Source of the DNA: Streptococcus suis
Lineage (GTDB): Bacteria; Bacillota; Bacilli; Lactobacillales; Streptococcaceae
Assembly (NCBI RefSeq): GCF_019856455.1
Contig: NZ_CP082205.1
Location: forward strand, 1,674,001-1,738,000
Length of the DNA: 64,000 nucleotides
Direction: 5' to 3'
This document shows, piece after piece, positions 19,122 through 28,287 of the stretch; within the stretch, counting starts at the first letter, position 1, and every line of letters begins with the position of its first letter. The translations under genes and the position numbers were made by a program. Under the pieces are notes generated by a model that had not been told where the DNA came from, did no database searches, and saw nothing but the letters and a program-made list of their open reading frames with translations.

Positions 19122-20567
19122 ATGATTACAATTGAACGTGTATTAGAAATATTGAAGGCGGATGTTAACTTCTGCCATATCAAGCAAAATAACCAGACTG
19201 ACAGCACATGGACGGATATCCAGTTTGACGCCCTCAGCTATGACAGCCGTAGGGTTAGCCCAACAACCCTCTTTTTTGCCAAGGGTTTGGCCTTTAAGAA
19301 GGAATTTCTGGAAAAGGCTATCGAGGTTGGGCTGGCTTTTTACGTGTCTGAAATCGACTATGAGGTCGGCATTCCTGCTATCATCGTCCACGACATCAAG
19401 CAGGCTATGAGCCTGATTGCCATGGAATTTCATGGTCATCCCCAGAAACAGCTCAAACTCCTGGCCTTCACCGGCACCAAGGGTAAAACAACGGCGGCTT
19501 ATTTTGCTTTTAACATTCTCAAACAGAGCCACAAGCCTGCCATGCTTTCGACCATGAACACCACACTGGACGGTAAGACCTTCTTCAAGTCCACACTGAC
19601 CACGCCCGAAAGCCTGGACCTCTTTGCCATGATGGCGGAGGCGGTCAAGAACGGTATGACCCACTTGATTATGGAGGTGTCCAGCCAGGCCTATCTGGTC
19701 AAGCGGGTTTACGGGCTGACCTTTGATGTCGGTGTCTTCCTCAACATCAGCCCCGACCACATCGGCCCCATTGAGCACCCGACTTTTGAGGACTATTTCG
19801 ATCACAAGCGGCTTTTGATGGACAATAGCAGAGCAGTCATTGTCAATGCTGGAATGGACCATTTTGAAGTGGTGAGAGACCAAGTCAGCTCCAAAGACCA
19901 TGACTTTTATGGACCGACTTCTGACAACCAGATTAGCCAATCAGCAGGTTTTGACTTCACAGCGACCGGCAAATTAGCTGGCCACTACGACATCCAGCTG
20001 ATTGGTGGCTTCAACCAAGAAAATGCCATCGCAGCAGGACTGGCCTGTCTCCGTTTGGGAGCAAGTCTGGAAGATATTCACACAGGGATTGCCCAAACCA
20101 ATGTCCCTGGTCGTATGGAAGTCCTGACCCAGCAAAACGGAGCCAAGGTCTTCGTGGACTACGCCCACAATGGCGACAGTGTCAAGAAGCTGATTGATGT
20201 CGTCTTAGAGCACCAGACAGGCAAGGTTATCCTAATCCTTGGTGCTCCTGGTAACAAGGGAGAAAGTCGCCGCAAAGACTTCGGTCTTCTGCTCAATGAC
20301 TATCCGCAGATTGAGGTCATTCTGACAGCTGATGACCCTAACCGTGAAGATCCAGCTGCTATTGCTGAACAAATCCGTGCCCACATGACCCGTCCAAGTA
20401 ACTTTATCTTGGACCGGGAAGAAGCCATTCGCACAGCTATGAGCCAGACGACTTCTTCTCAAGATGCTGTCATTATCGCTGGAAAGGGAGCTGATGCCTA
20501 CCAGATTGTCAACGGCGAAAAGGCCGCCTATGACGGTGATTTGGAAGTAGCAAAACAATATTTGTAA
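19122..20567 (+). CDS. murE: UDP-N-acetylmuramoyl-L-alanyl-D-glutamate--L-lysine ligase
   Basis: 481 aa. The Mur ligase order is clear: N-terminal substrate domain, ATP loop FTGTKGKTT near residues 115-123, [43 protein letters not shown], and DDPNREDP near 406. DDPN rather than DNPR marks the lysine-adding type, fitting Gram-positive L-Lys peptidoglycan. It acts in the cytoplasm on the muropeptide precursor. The start matches the family's N-terminus ([14 protein letters not shown]), yet no Shine-Dalgarno precedes it and the -10 box is 6 nt away, so the mRNA may be leaderless. Confidence 0.95.
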   Translation: MITIERVLEILKADVNFCHIKQNNQTDSTWTDIQFDALSYDSRRVSPTTLFFAKGLAFKKEFLEKAIEVGLAFYVSEIDYEVGIPAIIVHDIKQAMSLIAMEFHGHPQKQLKLLAFTGTKGKTTAAYFAFNILKQSHKPAMLSTMNTTLDGKTFFKSTLTTPESLDLFAMMAEAVKNGMTHLIMEVSSQAYLVKRVYGLTFDVGVFLNISPDHIGPIEHPTFEDYFDHKRLLMDNSRAVIVNAGMDHFEVVRDQVSSKDHDFYGPTSDNQISQSAGFDFTATGKLAGHYDIQLIGGFNQENAIAAGLACLRLGASLEDIHTGIAQTNVPGRMEVLTQQNGAKVFVDYAHNGDSVKKLIDVVLEHQTGKVILILGAPGNKGESRRKDFGLLLNDYPQIEVILTADDPNREDPAAIAEQIRAHMTRPSNFILDREEAIRTAMSQTTSSQDAVIIAGKGADAYQIVNGEKAAYDGDLEVAKQYL

Positions 20568-20573
20568 TATACG

Positions 20574-20866
20574 GAGGCTGGGCAAAAAGCCCAGCACCGC
20601 TTCTCAAAGTTAGTGTCAACATCTCAGCGCAGTGGTTGATTGGCTTTAACAGTCCAGTGGACTGTTAAAGGTTGGAGATAGTATTTGCGAAGCAAATCTC
20701 AGCAATTCGTGTTTTACACTCCAAATCTAACCATTACGACTGATGCGAACAGAGTTCGCTTCATTTCCAACCTCCAACAGTCACTACTCTGACTGTTGGA
20801 GCTATGCGGGGGTGGGAAAACGAACTCTTCTATGAATGGTTGAGTTCTTTCCCACTCCCTTTTTTA
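20574..20866 (+). repeat. Hairpin-rich intergenic repeat ending in a terminator
   Basis: Six separate hairpins in about 290 nt: 20577-20595 (GCTGGGC); 20644-20670 (13-bp arms, single-base centre); 20683-20697 (ATTTGC); 20745-20759 (GCGAAC); 20772-20801 (11-bp CTCCAACAGTC arms); 20806-20859, the terminator. GACTGTT/AACAGTC-type arms occur twice. No ORF with a start signal is present. The density of palindromes suggests a dispersed repeat such as those known in S. suis intergenic regions, but I cannot confirm other copies from this window. Confidence 0.65.
20806..20866 (+). terminator. murE terminator
   Basis: GTGGGAAAacGAACTC (20812-20827) pairs with GAGTTCTTTCCCAC (20842-20855) around a 14-nt loop with a 2-nt bulge. 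The stem extends with GGGGG/CTCCC and is followed by CTTTTTTAT. Confidence 0.85.
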
Positions 20867-20932
20867 TAACGATTCTCATTAAATTAAAATTTTCAGAAAA
20901 CTCTTTGTTTTGGTAATTTTTTTTGATATAAT
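20866..20932 (+). promoter_or_regulatory. Promoter and possible iron-regulator site of the ABC importer
   Basis: TTGTTT (20905-20910), 16-nt spacer, TATAAT (20927-20932). Just upstream, ATAACGATTCTCATTA (20866-20881) resembles half of a Fur/PerR-type box. The promoter is well supported; the operator is a guess from the neighbouring iron-type genes. Confidence 0.5.
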
Positions 20933-20982
20933 ACTGGTCGGAACAAATTATTAATGAATCATATTCTGGTAAGGAGGAGTTT

Positions 20983-21768
20983 GTGTCTTCGATTCAAGCG
21001 GAAAATATCCAAGTCTCTTACGACAATCGGATTATTATTGATGAATTATCAACAAGTATTCCAAAAGGAAGTATAACGACAATCATTGGTGCCAATGGCT
21101 GTGGAAAATCGACCTTGCTTAAGGCGTTGACAAGGATTATCCCTGTTCAAGAAGGGGCTATCTATTTAGATGGACAAGCCATTTCACAACTACCAACCAA
21201 AGAAGTTGCAAAAAAATTAGCCCTGCTCCCTCAGGTCTTAGAAGCGACAGAAGGGATTTCCGTTTATGAACTGGTCTCCTATGGTCGCTTTCCGCATCAA
21301 AATGGACTGGGACATCTCACTGATCAGGATAGAGAGAAAATCAACTGGGCCTTGGAAGTCACCCAGACCGCTCCCTACGCTAGGTTACCAGTTGATGATT
21401 TATCAGGTGGTCAGAGGCAACGTGTTTGGATTGCGATGGCACTTGCCCAAGATACGGATACCATTTTCTTAGATGAACCAACAACCTATCTTGATCTCAA
21501 TCATCAATTGGAAGTCTTAGAACTTTTAAAAGAACTGAATCAAAGCCGACAGAAAACCATTGTGATGGTCCTTCACGATGTTAATTTATCAGCTCGATTT
21601 TCAGATTATATGATTGCCATGAAAAAGGGAGATATTCGCTACCATGGGTCTGTGTCCAATATGATGACAACTGAGATACTGAGGGACATTTTTAGCATTG
21701 AACCTCAATTGATGCAGGTTGCTGGTCAAGATTACCCTATTTTGCTAACTTACGATTTAAAAAAATAA
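20983..21768 (+). CDS. Iron/siderophore-type ABC transporter ATP-binding protein
   Basis: 261 aa of the FecE/FhuC group. Walker A GANGCGKST, signature LSGGQRQRVWIAMALAQ, Walker B TIFLDEPTTYLDL and H-loop VLHDVN are intact. It starts with GTG at 20983, 3 nt after AAGGAGGAG; no better ATG exists. It is the first gene of a four-gene operon (ATPase, lipoprotein, two permeases) that imports a ferric chelate or haem-like ligand. The substrate cannot be fixed from sequence. Confidence 0.92.
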   Translation: MSSIQAENIQVSYDNRIIIDELSTSIPKGSITTIIGANGCGKSTLLKALTRIIPVQEGAIYLDGQAISQLPTKEVAKKLALLPQVLEATEGISVYELVSYGRFPHQNGLGHLTDQDREKINWALEVTQTAPYARLPVDDLSGGQRQRVWIAMALAQDTDTIFLDEPTTYLDLNHQLEVLELLKELNQSRQKTIVMVLHDVNLSARFSDYMIAMKKGDIRYHGSVSNMMTTEILRDIFSIEPQLMQVAGQDYPILLTYDLKK

Positions 21769-21780
21769 TAAGGAGAAAAA

Positions 21781-22710
21781 ATGAAAAAGTTTTTAGCTAT
21801 TTTTAGTTTATTTGTTGGGCTGTTTTTCTTAACAGCTTGTTCTACCTCTTCCTCTTCAACAGACGTAGAATTGTCTAGCATGCCAAAGATTGAAGGCATT
21901 ACTTACCACGGTGACATTCCAAAAAATCCTAAAAAAGTTGTCAACTTTGCTTACTCTTACACAGGCTATCTCTTACAATTAGGAATTGATGTATCTAGCT
22001 ATAGTCTAGATTTAGAGAAAAATAGTCCCGTCTTTGGAGACAAACTAAAGGATGTTCCACAATTGACAACGGCAGATACAGAAGCGATTGCCGCACAAAA
22101 GCCAGATGTCATTCTAGTATTTGCTGGTGATGATAACTTAGAAACACTGAAAGAAATTGCTCCAGTTATTGAAATCACTTATGGAAAGAGTGACTACTTG
22201 AAAATGCTGACAGATATTGGTCAGATTTTTGGAAAAGAAAAGGAAGCACAAGCCTGGTTAGATCAATGGGATAAGAAAGTTGCTACTGCGAAAGAGGAAT
22301 TGAAAGGATTGATTGATACAAGTTCAACATTTACCGTCATGGACTTCTTCGATAAGAATATCTTCCTTTATGGTAATAACTTTGGTCGTGGTGGAGAATT
22401 AATCTATCGCGCTCTCGGTTTTGCCGCTCCTGCAAAGGTTCAAGAAGACATCATCAATAAAGAAGGCTGGTTTGGGGTATCTCAAGAAGCTCTTCCAGAA
22501 TATGTTGGCGACTATGTCCTTGTTAACGTCAATGATAAAACAAAAGAAGCAGCTGCCTCTCTCAAAGAAAGTGATATTTGGAAAAATCTACCTGCTGTAA
22601 AGAATGGTCACGTCATCGAGATAGACTATAACCTCTTCTACTTCTCCGATCCGATGTCTTTAGATTTACAAATTGACGCCTTTGTCTCAGAAATTCAAAA
22701 ACTTCAGTAA
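21781..22710 (+). CDS. Iron/siderophore-type substrate-binding lipoprotein
   Basis: 309 aa. A signal peptide with lipobox FLTAC (Cys20) makes this a membrane-anchored lipoprotein. It has the two-lobed class III binding-protein fold signs: NFAYSYTGYLLQLGID near the first lobe, QKPDVILVFAGDDN, and a C-terminal KNGHVIEIDYNLFYFSDP. AAGGAG lies 5 nt before ATG 21781, 12 nt after the ATPase stop. It captures the ligand outside the cell and passes it to the two permeases. Confidence 0.92.
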   Translation: MKKFLAIFSLFVGLFFLTACSTSSSSTDVELSSMPKIEGITYHGDIPKNPKKVVNFAYSYTGYLLQLGIDVSSYSLDLEKNSPVFGDKLKDVPQLTTADTEAIAAQKPDVILVFAGDDNLETLKEIAPVIEITYGKSDYLKMLTDIGQIFGKEKEAQAWLDQWDKKVATAKEELKGLIDTSSTFTVMDFFDKNIFLYGNNFGRGGELIYRALGFAAPAKVQEDIINKEGWFGVSQEALPEYVGDYVLVNVNDKTKEAAASLKESDIWKNLPAVKNGHVIEIDYNLFYFSDPMSLDLQIDAFVSEIQKLQ

Positions 22711-22723
22711 AAGGACTGGATAT

Positions 22724-23749
22724 ATGAACAAACTAGTAAGTTCTCGTTATCCCAAAACAAAGCCAAAGAATATTTGGCTTGTTTTTTTCATCATCTGTCT
22801 TTCTTTCATAGCTGGAGTCTATCTTAGTTTACGCTTTGGAGCTATTTCTTATAGCCACCAACAACTGATAGAAACCCTAACGCATCCACTGACAGATTCT
22901 TCCGCTCAGGATGTTATCATCGATTTGCGCTTGCCTAGAATGGTAGCCGCCATCTTGGTGGGAGCTGCCATGGCCCAAGCTGGGGCAATGATGCAAGGAA
23001 TTACACGCAATCCGATCGCCGATCCTGGCTTATTAGGAATCAATGCTGGAGCAGGACTTGCTCTCATTGTTGCCTATGCTCTGTTCGGTGGTTTGCACTA
23101 CAGTCAAATTTTATTAATATGTTTACTGGGCTCCTGTCTGGCAGCCGGTCTAGTCTTTGGTCTAGCTTATCAGGTGCAAAAAGGCTACAATCAACTACGT
23201 TTAATTTTATCTGGCGCCATGGTAGCAAGTCTATTTTCTGCTATTGGTCAGGCTATTACTATCTACTTTGATTTATCAACTGCAGTGATTGGCTGGCAAG
23301 CAGGGGGATTGGTACAGGTAAACTGGAAGATGCTGGCCATCATCGCTCCTCTTATCATCATTGGCCTCATCCTTGCTCAACTCTTTTCGCATCAGCTGAC
23401 CATCCTGAGTCTCAACGAAACCGTTGCTAAAAATCTAGGTCAACGAACCCTACTGATGACCTTGGTTTTGTTGGGAATTGTCCTTCTACTCTCAGCTTCT
23501 GCGGTAGCTCTTGTGGGCTCGCTTTCTTTTATCGGGCTCATTATTCCTCACTTTATCCGCATGTTTACAGGGAAAAATTACAAGCTACTCTTGCCATTAA
23601 CTGCCTTTGCAGGGGCTAGTTTCCTCATCTGGGTAGATTTGGTTTGCCGTTCTATCAATCCACCTGTTGAAACTCCCATTAGCGCAGTCATCAGTATCAT
23701 TGGTCTCCCTTGCTTCCTATGGTTGATTAGAAAGGAGAAACACTTTTGA
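22724..23749 (+). CDS. FecCD-family permease, first subunit
   Basis: 341 aa from ATG 22724 (MNKLVSSRYP), with AAAAGGA upstream; a longer frame reaching into the lipoprotein gene is unlikely. About nine to ten membrane segments. Family blocks include LPRMVAAILVGAAMAQAGAM, TRNPIADPGLLGINAGAG and a C-terminal FIGLIIPHFIRM that contacts the ATPase. It pairs with the following permease as a heterodimer. Confidence 0.92.
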   Translation: MNKLVSSRYPKTKPKNIWLVFFIICLSFIAGVYLSLRFGAISYSHQQLIETLTHPLTDSSAQDVIIDLRLPRMVAAILVGAAMAQAGAMMQGITRNPIADPGLLGINAGAGLALIVAYALFGGLHYSQILLICLLGSCLAAGLVFGLAYQVQKGYNQLRLILSGAMVASLFSAIGQAITIYFDLSTAVIGWQAGGLVQVNWKMLAIIAPLIIIGLILAQLFSHQLTILSLNETVAKNLGQRTLLMTLVLLGIVLLLSASAVALVGSLSFIGLIIPHFIRMFTGKNYKLLLPLTAFAGASFLIWVDLVCRSINPPVETPISAVISIIGLPCFLWLIRKEKHF

Positions 23750-24747
23750 TAAGACATCACAACTATCTAAAAATATTCACATTCCTGCTAATCCTTTTAT
23801 TTGTCATTTTCCTACTTTCCTTATCTATCGGCTATAGCAATTCATCCTTTTCGGATCTCATCGACGTCATGAGTGGGCGTGCCAGTTCATCGACTCTACT
23901 GATTATTGGGCGAATTCGCTTACCTAGAATAATCGCCTCCATTATCGGAGGGGCTTCTCTGGCTTTGGCGGGTTTGTTGCTACAAACTTTGACCCGCAAT
24001 CCTCTGGCAGATTCTGGAATATTAGGAATCAACGCAGGAGCTGGTCTTGTTGTGGCACTATTTGTCGGTCTCTCTTCAAAAATCAGCCCTGTCTTATTGA
24101 GTCTCATGCCTCTATTTGCTATGATGGGCGGTGGATTAACCATTTTTCTAGTTTACTGGATTGCACGTAAGAAGCTGTACGGCATCCATCCTGCACGCTT
24201 AATTATCACGGGAGTTGGAATTTCGAGCATGCTGTCTGGTATCATGGTCAGCATCATCAGCCAATTAGATGACTTTAAGATGGAATACATTGTCCAGTGG
24301 CTCAGCGGTCGAGTAAATGGTGGAGATTGGAAAACTATCGCAATCTATACTCCTCTTCTTCTATTGGTGTGGATGGCAACGTTTAGTCGAAGTCGCTCAC
24401 TCAATATTATGAATCTAAACGACCAGACAGCCATGGCTTTGGGACTCCACTTACAGCGTGAAAGGCGGATTACCTTGATATTGGCTACCGCCCTAGCCTC
24501 TCTTAGTGTCATTTTAGTTGGTAATATCACCTTCGTTGGTCTCATTGCTGGTCACATAGTGCACAAATGGTTAGGAAATGACCATCGTATCATCATTCCA
24601 GCTACTATGATAATAGGAAGCTTCATTCTACTTCTAGCGGATACCATAGGACGAGTACTACTTGTCGGAACAGGCATCCCAACCGGCATCATAGTCTCCC
24701 TTATCGGCGCTCCCTATTTTCTGTGGTTACTAAAACAAGAAGGCTAG
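23746..24747 (+). CDS. FecCD-family permease, second subunit
   Basis: 333 aa. It starts with TTG 23746, overlapping the TGA of the first permease (TTGA), after AAAGGAGAAA, which argues for translational coupling. Blocks LPRIIASIIGGASLALAGLL, TRNPLADSGILGINAGAG and FVGLIAGHIVHKW mirror those of its partner. About nine membrane segments. Last gene of the importer operon. Confidence 0.92.
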   Translation: MIRHHNYLKIFTFLLILLFVIFLLSLSIGYSNSSFSDLIDVMSGRASSSTLLIIGRIRLPRIIASIIGGASLALAGLLLQTLTRNPLADSGILGINAGAGLVVALFVGLSSKISPVLLSLMPLFAMMGGGLTIFLVYWIARKKLYGIHPARLIITGVGISSMLSGIMVSIISQLDDFKMEYIVQWLSGRVNGGDWKTIAIYTPLLLLVWMATFSRSRSLNIMNLNDQTAMALGLHLQRERRITLILATALASLSVILVGNITFVGLIAGHIVHKWLGNDHRIIIPATMIIGSFILLLADTIGRVLLVGTGIPTGIIVSLIGAPYFLWLLKQEG

Positions 24748-24765
24748 ATGACTCCAGCCTTCTTG
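24736..24765. terminator. Bidirectional terminator between importer operon and gpx
   Basis: CAAGAAGGCT and AGCCTTCTTG (10-bp arms) around a 10-nt loop, followed by TTATTTTT on the plus strand and TTTTA on the minus. It contains the permease stop codon. Confidence 0.85.
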
Positions 24766-25245
24766 TTATTTTTCTAGGTAAAGTTCAATATCCTCTTTAA
24801 GTTTTAATGGACTAGTTGTTGGTAAATATCGTTTGACCACACGCCCTTGTCTATCCACCAAAAACTTGGTAAAATTCCACTCAATTCGACCTCCCAATAA
24901 GGTCGATTTTTCTTTCTTAAGATAGCGATATAGCGGACTAGCTTCAGATCCATTCACAGCAATTTTAGCAAAACGAGGAAAAGTTGTACCATAATTCAAG
25001 CTACAGATCTGATTGATGTCTTCCGCAGAACCGGGAGCCTGATTTAAAAATTGATTACAAGGAAAATCTAGCACGACAAAACCGTTGTCTTTATAAGTAT
25101 CATAGAGTTCTTGCAATTCCTTGTATTGAGGTGCCAATCCACAACCTGGCGCTGTATTGACTATAAGTAAAACTTGTCCTTGATACTCAGCCATGGACTG
25201 GTCTGTGCCATCTTGTTTTTGTACTGTAAAATCATAAATTCTCAT
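24766..25245 (-). CDS. Glutathione peroxidase family protein
   Basis: 159 aa from ATG 25245 with GAGGAGG upstream; longer in-frame readings run into rsuA. Catalytic cysteine in APGCGLAPQYKELQ (the family usually has NVASxCG), then FPCNQF and WNFTKFLVDRQG with the partner Trp and Asn. A cysteine enzyme rather than selenocysteine, probably reducing peroxides with thioredoxin or glutathione in the cytoplasm. It starts 13 nt after the rsuA stop, so the two are one transcript. Confidence 0.92.
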   Translation of the reverse strand: MRIYDFTVQKQDGTDQSMAEYQGQVLLIVNTAPGCGLAPQYKELQELYDTYKDNGFVVLDFPCNQFLNQAPGSAEDINQICSLNYGTTFPRFAKIAVNGSEASPLYRYLKKEKSTLLGGRIEWNFTKFLVDRQGRVVKRYLPTTSPLKLKEDIELYLEK

Positions 25246-25258
25246 TATATATCCTCCT

Positions 25259-25975
25259 CTAGTCAAAATAAGTGAATAAATGTTCCATTTCATTTGGAGT
25301 GAGTTGTCTGTATGCACCTCGTTCCAAATCCCCCAACTCGAAACCACCAAAGGAAATCCGCTTGAGATAAGTGACCTTGACACCATAGGCTAGAAACATT
25401 TTCTTAACCTGATGAAACTTACCTTCTGCCAGCTTGATGGTCGCTCTGCTATGGTCCAAAGAAGCCTCCAAGACAGTCAAATCTGCAGGCTGGCAACGAG
25501 TGCCGTCCAAAAAGGTAACACCTGAGGCAAAAAATTTTGAAGCATCCTCAGCCAAGCATCCATTTACCTCCACATAGTAGACCTTGTCCACATGGTGGCT
25601 GGGATGGAGCATGCGATAACCGAGCGGACCATTGTTGGTAATGAGGACTAGGCCTTCGGTATCCCTGTCCAGGCGACCGACTGGGTAGAGACCTTCCCTA
25701 CTGTCTTGCGGAGAAATCAAGTCGATGACTGTCTGATGCTCCTGGTCTGTCACTGCAGAAACGACTCCTGCTGGTTTATGGAGCAAATAATAGGCGGAAC
25801 CGTCTAAGGTAACTTTTTTACCCGAAACTTGGATAGTTTGTAACTCTGGGTCAACAATCTGGCTTAGGCTTTGAGCTGCTTGTCCGTTAATCTTGATTTG
25901 CTGAGCTTTGAAAAGTTTTTTAACTTGCTTACGCGAGCCAATCTTGGCTTTTTCTAAACATTTGTCCAATCTCAT
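25259..25975 (-). CDS. rsuA: 16S rRNA pseudouridine synthase, RsuA family
   Basis: 238 aa. An N-terminal S4 RNA-binding domain (MRLDKCLEKAKIGSRKQVKK) and the catalytic GRLDRDTEGLVLITNNG, whose aspartate attacks uridine, then GKFHQVKKMF. It modifies small-subunit rRNA; the exact site (U516 in E. coli RsuA) is assumed by family. First gene of a two-gene unit with gpx. Confidence 0.9.
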   Translation of the reverse strand: MRLDKCLEKAKIGSRKQVKKLFKAQQIKINGQAAQSLSQIVDPELQTIQVSGKKVTLDGSAYYLLHKPAGVVSAVTDQEHQTVIDLISPQDSREGLYPVGRLDRDTEGLVLITNNGPLGYRMLHPSHHVDKVYYVEVNGCLAEDASKFFASGVTFLDGTRCQPADLTVLEASLDHSRATIKLAEGKFHQVKKMFLAYGVKVTYLKRISFGGFELGDLERGAYRQLTPNEMEHLFTYFD

Positions 25976-26003
25976 GGGACTATTGTATCACAAATCATAT
26001 AGC

Positions 26004-26031
26004 TTGACTCTTTTTGAAAAAGGTTTATAAT
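26004..26031 (+). promoter_or_regulatory. Promoter of the glutathionyl-hydroquinone reductase gene
   Basis: TTGACT (26004-26009), 16-nt spacer, TATAAT (26026-26031). The predicted start is near 26038. Confidence 0.75.
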
Positions 26032-26059
26032 ACTAGTTAGTGATATATTTTTTTACAAA

Positions 26060-26095
26060 GGAAATCCAATCATCCTATTGGATTTCCCATTTTTT
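26060..26095 (+). terminator. Terminator-like hairpin in the 5' leader (possible attenuator)
   Basis: GGAAATCCAAT (26060-26070) and ATTGGATTTCC (26077-26087): an 11-bp perfect stem, 6-nt loop, then CATTTTTTC. It lies about 22 nt after the predicted transcription start and 18 nt before the gene. No gene ends upstream on this strand, so it is not an ordinary terminator. Confidence 0.65.
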
Positions 26096-26113
26096 CAGTA
26101 AGGGAGAAAATTC

Positions 26114-27070
26114 ATGGGACTTTTACAAGATGGCAAATGGGTGGATCAGTGGTATGATACCAAATCAACAGGCGGTAAATTTGTCCGTACTGTCACACAA
26201 TTTCGCAACTGGATTACTCCAGATGGACAAGCAGGTCCGACAGGAAAAGGCGGTTTCAAGGCCGAGTCTGGTCGCTACCACCTCTATATTTCTCTGGCTT
26301 GTCCTTGGGCTAGTCGGACCTTGATTATGCGAAAATTGAAGGGCTTGGAAGACCATATTTCCTTGTCTGTCGTTCATCCACTCATGTTAGAAAATGGCTG
26401 GACATTTGAAGATGGTCCTGGTGTTATCAAGGATACCCTCTTTAACAGCGATTATCTCTATCAGGTCTATTTGAAAGCTGACCCACACTATACAGGACGT
26501 GTCACCGTTCCAGTTCTTTGGGACAAAGAAACCAATACAATCGTAAGCAACGAGTCTGCCGAGATTATGCGGATGTTCAATACCGCCTTCAATGACATCA
26601 CGGGCAATCAGGATGATTATTATCCAGCAGACTTGCAAGCTGAGATTGATGCCATGAATGACTTTGTCTATCCAAACATCAACAACGGTGTCTACAAGGC
26701 TGGTTTTTCAACCAATCAGAAAGTCTATGAAAAAGAAGTCAACAATCTCTTTGCTGCCTTGGACAAACTAGAAGAACATTTGGCTGTCAGGGACTATCTA
26801 GTGGGAAATCAATTGACCGAGGCTGATATTCGCCTCTTTACCACCTTGGTGCGTTTCGACCCTGTTTACTTTGGGCATTTCAAATGCAATATCAAGGCCT
26901 TGGTTGACTATCCAAACTTGTGGGATTATACCAAGCGGATTTACAACCACTCTGGTATTGCGGAGACGGTTGACTTTGACCATATCAAGCAGCACTACTA
27001 CGGTAGCCACAAAACCATTAACCCAACAGGTATTGTTCCTGTCGGACCTGACTTGGACTGGACACTGTAA
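26114..27070 (+). CDS. Glutathionyl-hydroquinone reductase (Xi-class glutathione transferase)
   Basis: 318 aa with AAGGGAG before ATG 26114. The catalytic Cys is in SLACPWASRTLIMRKLKGL (thioredoxin-fold part), followed by the family's long insertion (YQVYLKADPHYTGRVTVPVLWD) and an all-helical C-terminal domain with LTEADIRLFTTLVRFD. Members (YqjG, Ecm4) reduce glutathionyl-hydroquinones. Streptococci often import glutathione, so a role in thiol or quinone detoxification is plausible. Monocistronic, bounded by the promoter at 26004 and hairpin at 27076. Confidence 0.9.
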   Translation: MGLLQDGKWVDQWYDTKSTGGKFVRTVTQFRNWITPDGQAGPTGKGGFKAESGRYHLYISLACPWASRTLIMRKLKGLEDHISLSVVHPLMLENGWTFEDGPGVIKDTLFNSDYLYQVYLKADPHYTGRVTVPVLWDKETNTIVSNESAEIMRMFNTAFNDITGNQDDYYPADLQAEIDAMNDFVYPNINNGVYKAGFSTNQKVYEKEVNNLFAALDKLEEHLAVRDYLVGNQLTEADIRLFTTLVRFDPVYFGHFKCNIKALVDYPNLWDYTKRIYNHSGIAETVDFDHIKQHYYGSHKTINPTGIVPVGPDLDWTL

Positions 27071-27075
27071 GAAAT

Positions 27076-27100
27076 AAAGGGAGATGACAGCCTCCCTTTT
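27076..27100 (+). terminator. Weak terminator after the reductase gene
   Basis: AAAGGGAG and CTCCCTTT with an 8-nt loop and a short TTTT. An ATGACA inside the loop could serve as -35 for TATAAT at 27108-27113 (18-nt spacer), so the ltrA promoter may overlap the hairpin. Confidence 0.65.
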
Positions 27101-27142
27101 CGTATGGTATAATATTTCAGATTTTTTGAAAAGGAGATTGAC

Positions 27143-28249
27143 ATGTCTGAAATTATCGCAAAACGCGTATCAAACTATGAATTGTTTTATGACTTGGTCT
27201 TTGTATTAGCTACTTCTTCACTGACTGGCCTCTTACACGGGGACCATATCGGTCTCAGGGAAATTCTAACTTTTATCACCGCTAACCTGATTATTATGAC
27301 CTTGTGGATTAATGAGACGATTTACCTCAACAAATATGGTGAACGGGATTTGTTGGATATTTTCACTATCATCGCTTCTATGTTTGTAGTGGGACAACTG
27401 TCTCTAACCTTTAGTCATGATTTTGAAGCAACAGCCCTGCCCTTTACTATCTTTTTGACCCTGTCTTATTTGCTACTTTGCTTGCAGTACTACCTTCGTG
27501 GGCGAAAAATCGGTTTTACGGCTGATATTAAGCATAGTCTCTATATGTTTGGGATTTATTTGCTGGTATTTTTCTTGGCTTTGGTAGCTATTTACTTCAA
27601 TTTCTGGACCTATGATGAAAAGAGCCTCTTGCTTTTTTATCTTCCATTTTTCATTTCCTATTTTTTCAAAGACAAACTCAGCCATGATGTGATGAACTTT
27701 CCTCATATCGTAGAACGCTGCCAGCTGATTACTATTATCACCTTTGGTGAAATGGTCATTGCGATTTTGAAGAATTATCCAATTCAGACGCATCTGCTCA
27801 CTAGTGTTCTCTTCTTCTTGGCAATGGCGTTCTCCTTTATGTTTTACATTTCGCAAACCTATCTCAATATCAATCACCATCAAAAGACAAATGTAGCCAC
27901 CTTACTCTATGCCCATATGGTACTGGTTTTAGGCATCAACTTCTTTACAGTTGCTGTGGAAGTCTTACCTGGTGAGCATGCCACTTTTGGTTTGCCCTTC
28001 CTACTCATCGGCTACTTCCTCTACTATCTGGGAATCCTAATGACCAGTCGCTACAACCAGGACCTTTATCAACTGGATAAGATGGTTTGGCTTCAGTATG
28101 CTATTGTAGTATTCACTACCATCATTCTTCTGATAGCCTTCCACCACCATCTATCTTTGATTGCTGCTATTCTCGTTGCTAGTTCATTTATGATGATGGT
28201 CATCTCTTTCCGCCACCGCAACCGTGTACAAGATGACCTTGAATCCTAA
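27143..28249 (+). CDS. LtrA-family low-temperature-requirement membrane protein
   Basis: 368 aa. The opening (RVSNYELFYDLVFVLATSSLTGLLHG) is the LtrA family signature; the remainder is about ten membrane segments. AAAAGGAG lies 9 nt before the ATG and TATAAT at 27108. In Listeria ltrA was found through a cold-growth mutant, but the biochemical function is not known, so only family membership is claimed. Confidence 0.85.
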   Translation: MSEIIAKRVSNYELFYDLVFVLATSSLTGLLHGDHIGLREILTFITANLIIMTLWINETIYLNKYGERDLLDIFTIIASMFVVGQLSLTFSHDFEATALPFTIFLTLSYLLLCLQYYLRGRKIGFTADIKHSLYMFGIYLLVFFLALVAIYFNFWTYDEKSLLLFYLPFFISYFFKDKLSHDVMNFPHIVERCQLITIITFGEMVIAILKNYPIQTHLLTSVLFFLAMAFSFMFYISQTYLNINHHQKTNVATLLYAHMVLVLGINFFTVAVEVLPGEHATFGLPFLLIGYFLYYLGILMTSRYNQDLYQLDKMVWLQYAIVVFTTIILLIAFHHHLSLIAAILVASSFMMMVISFRHRNRVQDDLES

Positions 28250-28250
28250 G

Positions 28251-28282
28251 AAAACCGACTGCCAAAAATGGTAGTCGGTTTT
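28251..28282. terminator. Bidirectional terminator between ltrA-like gene and nagB
   Basis: AAAACCGACTGCCA and TGGTAGTCGGTTTT, a 14-bp stem with one G-U pair and an AAAA loop. It serves both converging genes. Confidence 0.9.
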
Positions 28283-28287
28283 GTTTA

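Noticed and set aside
19143..19940. 265-aa minus-strand ORF opposite murE
   Set aside because: Antisense to a clearly conserved gene, no ribosome site, composition explained by murE codon use.
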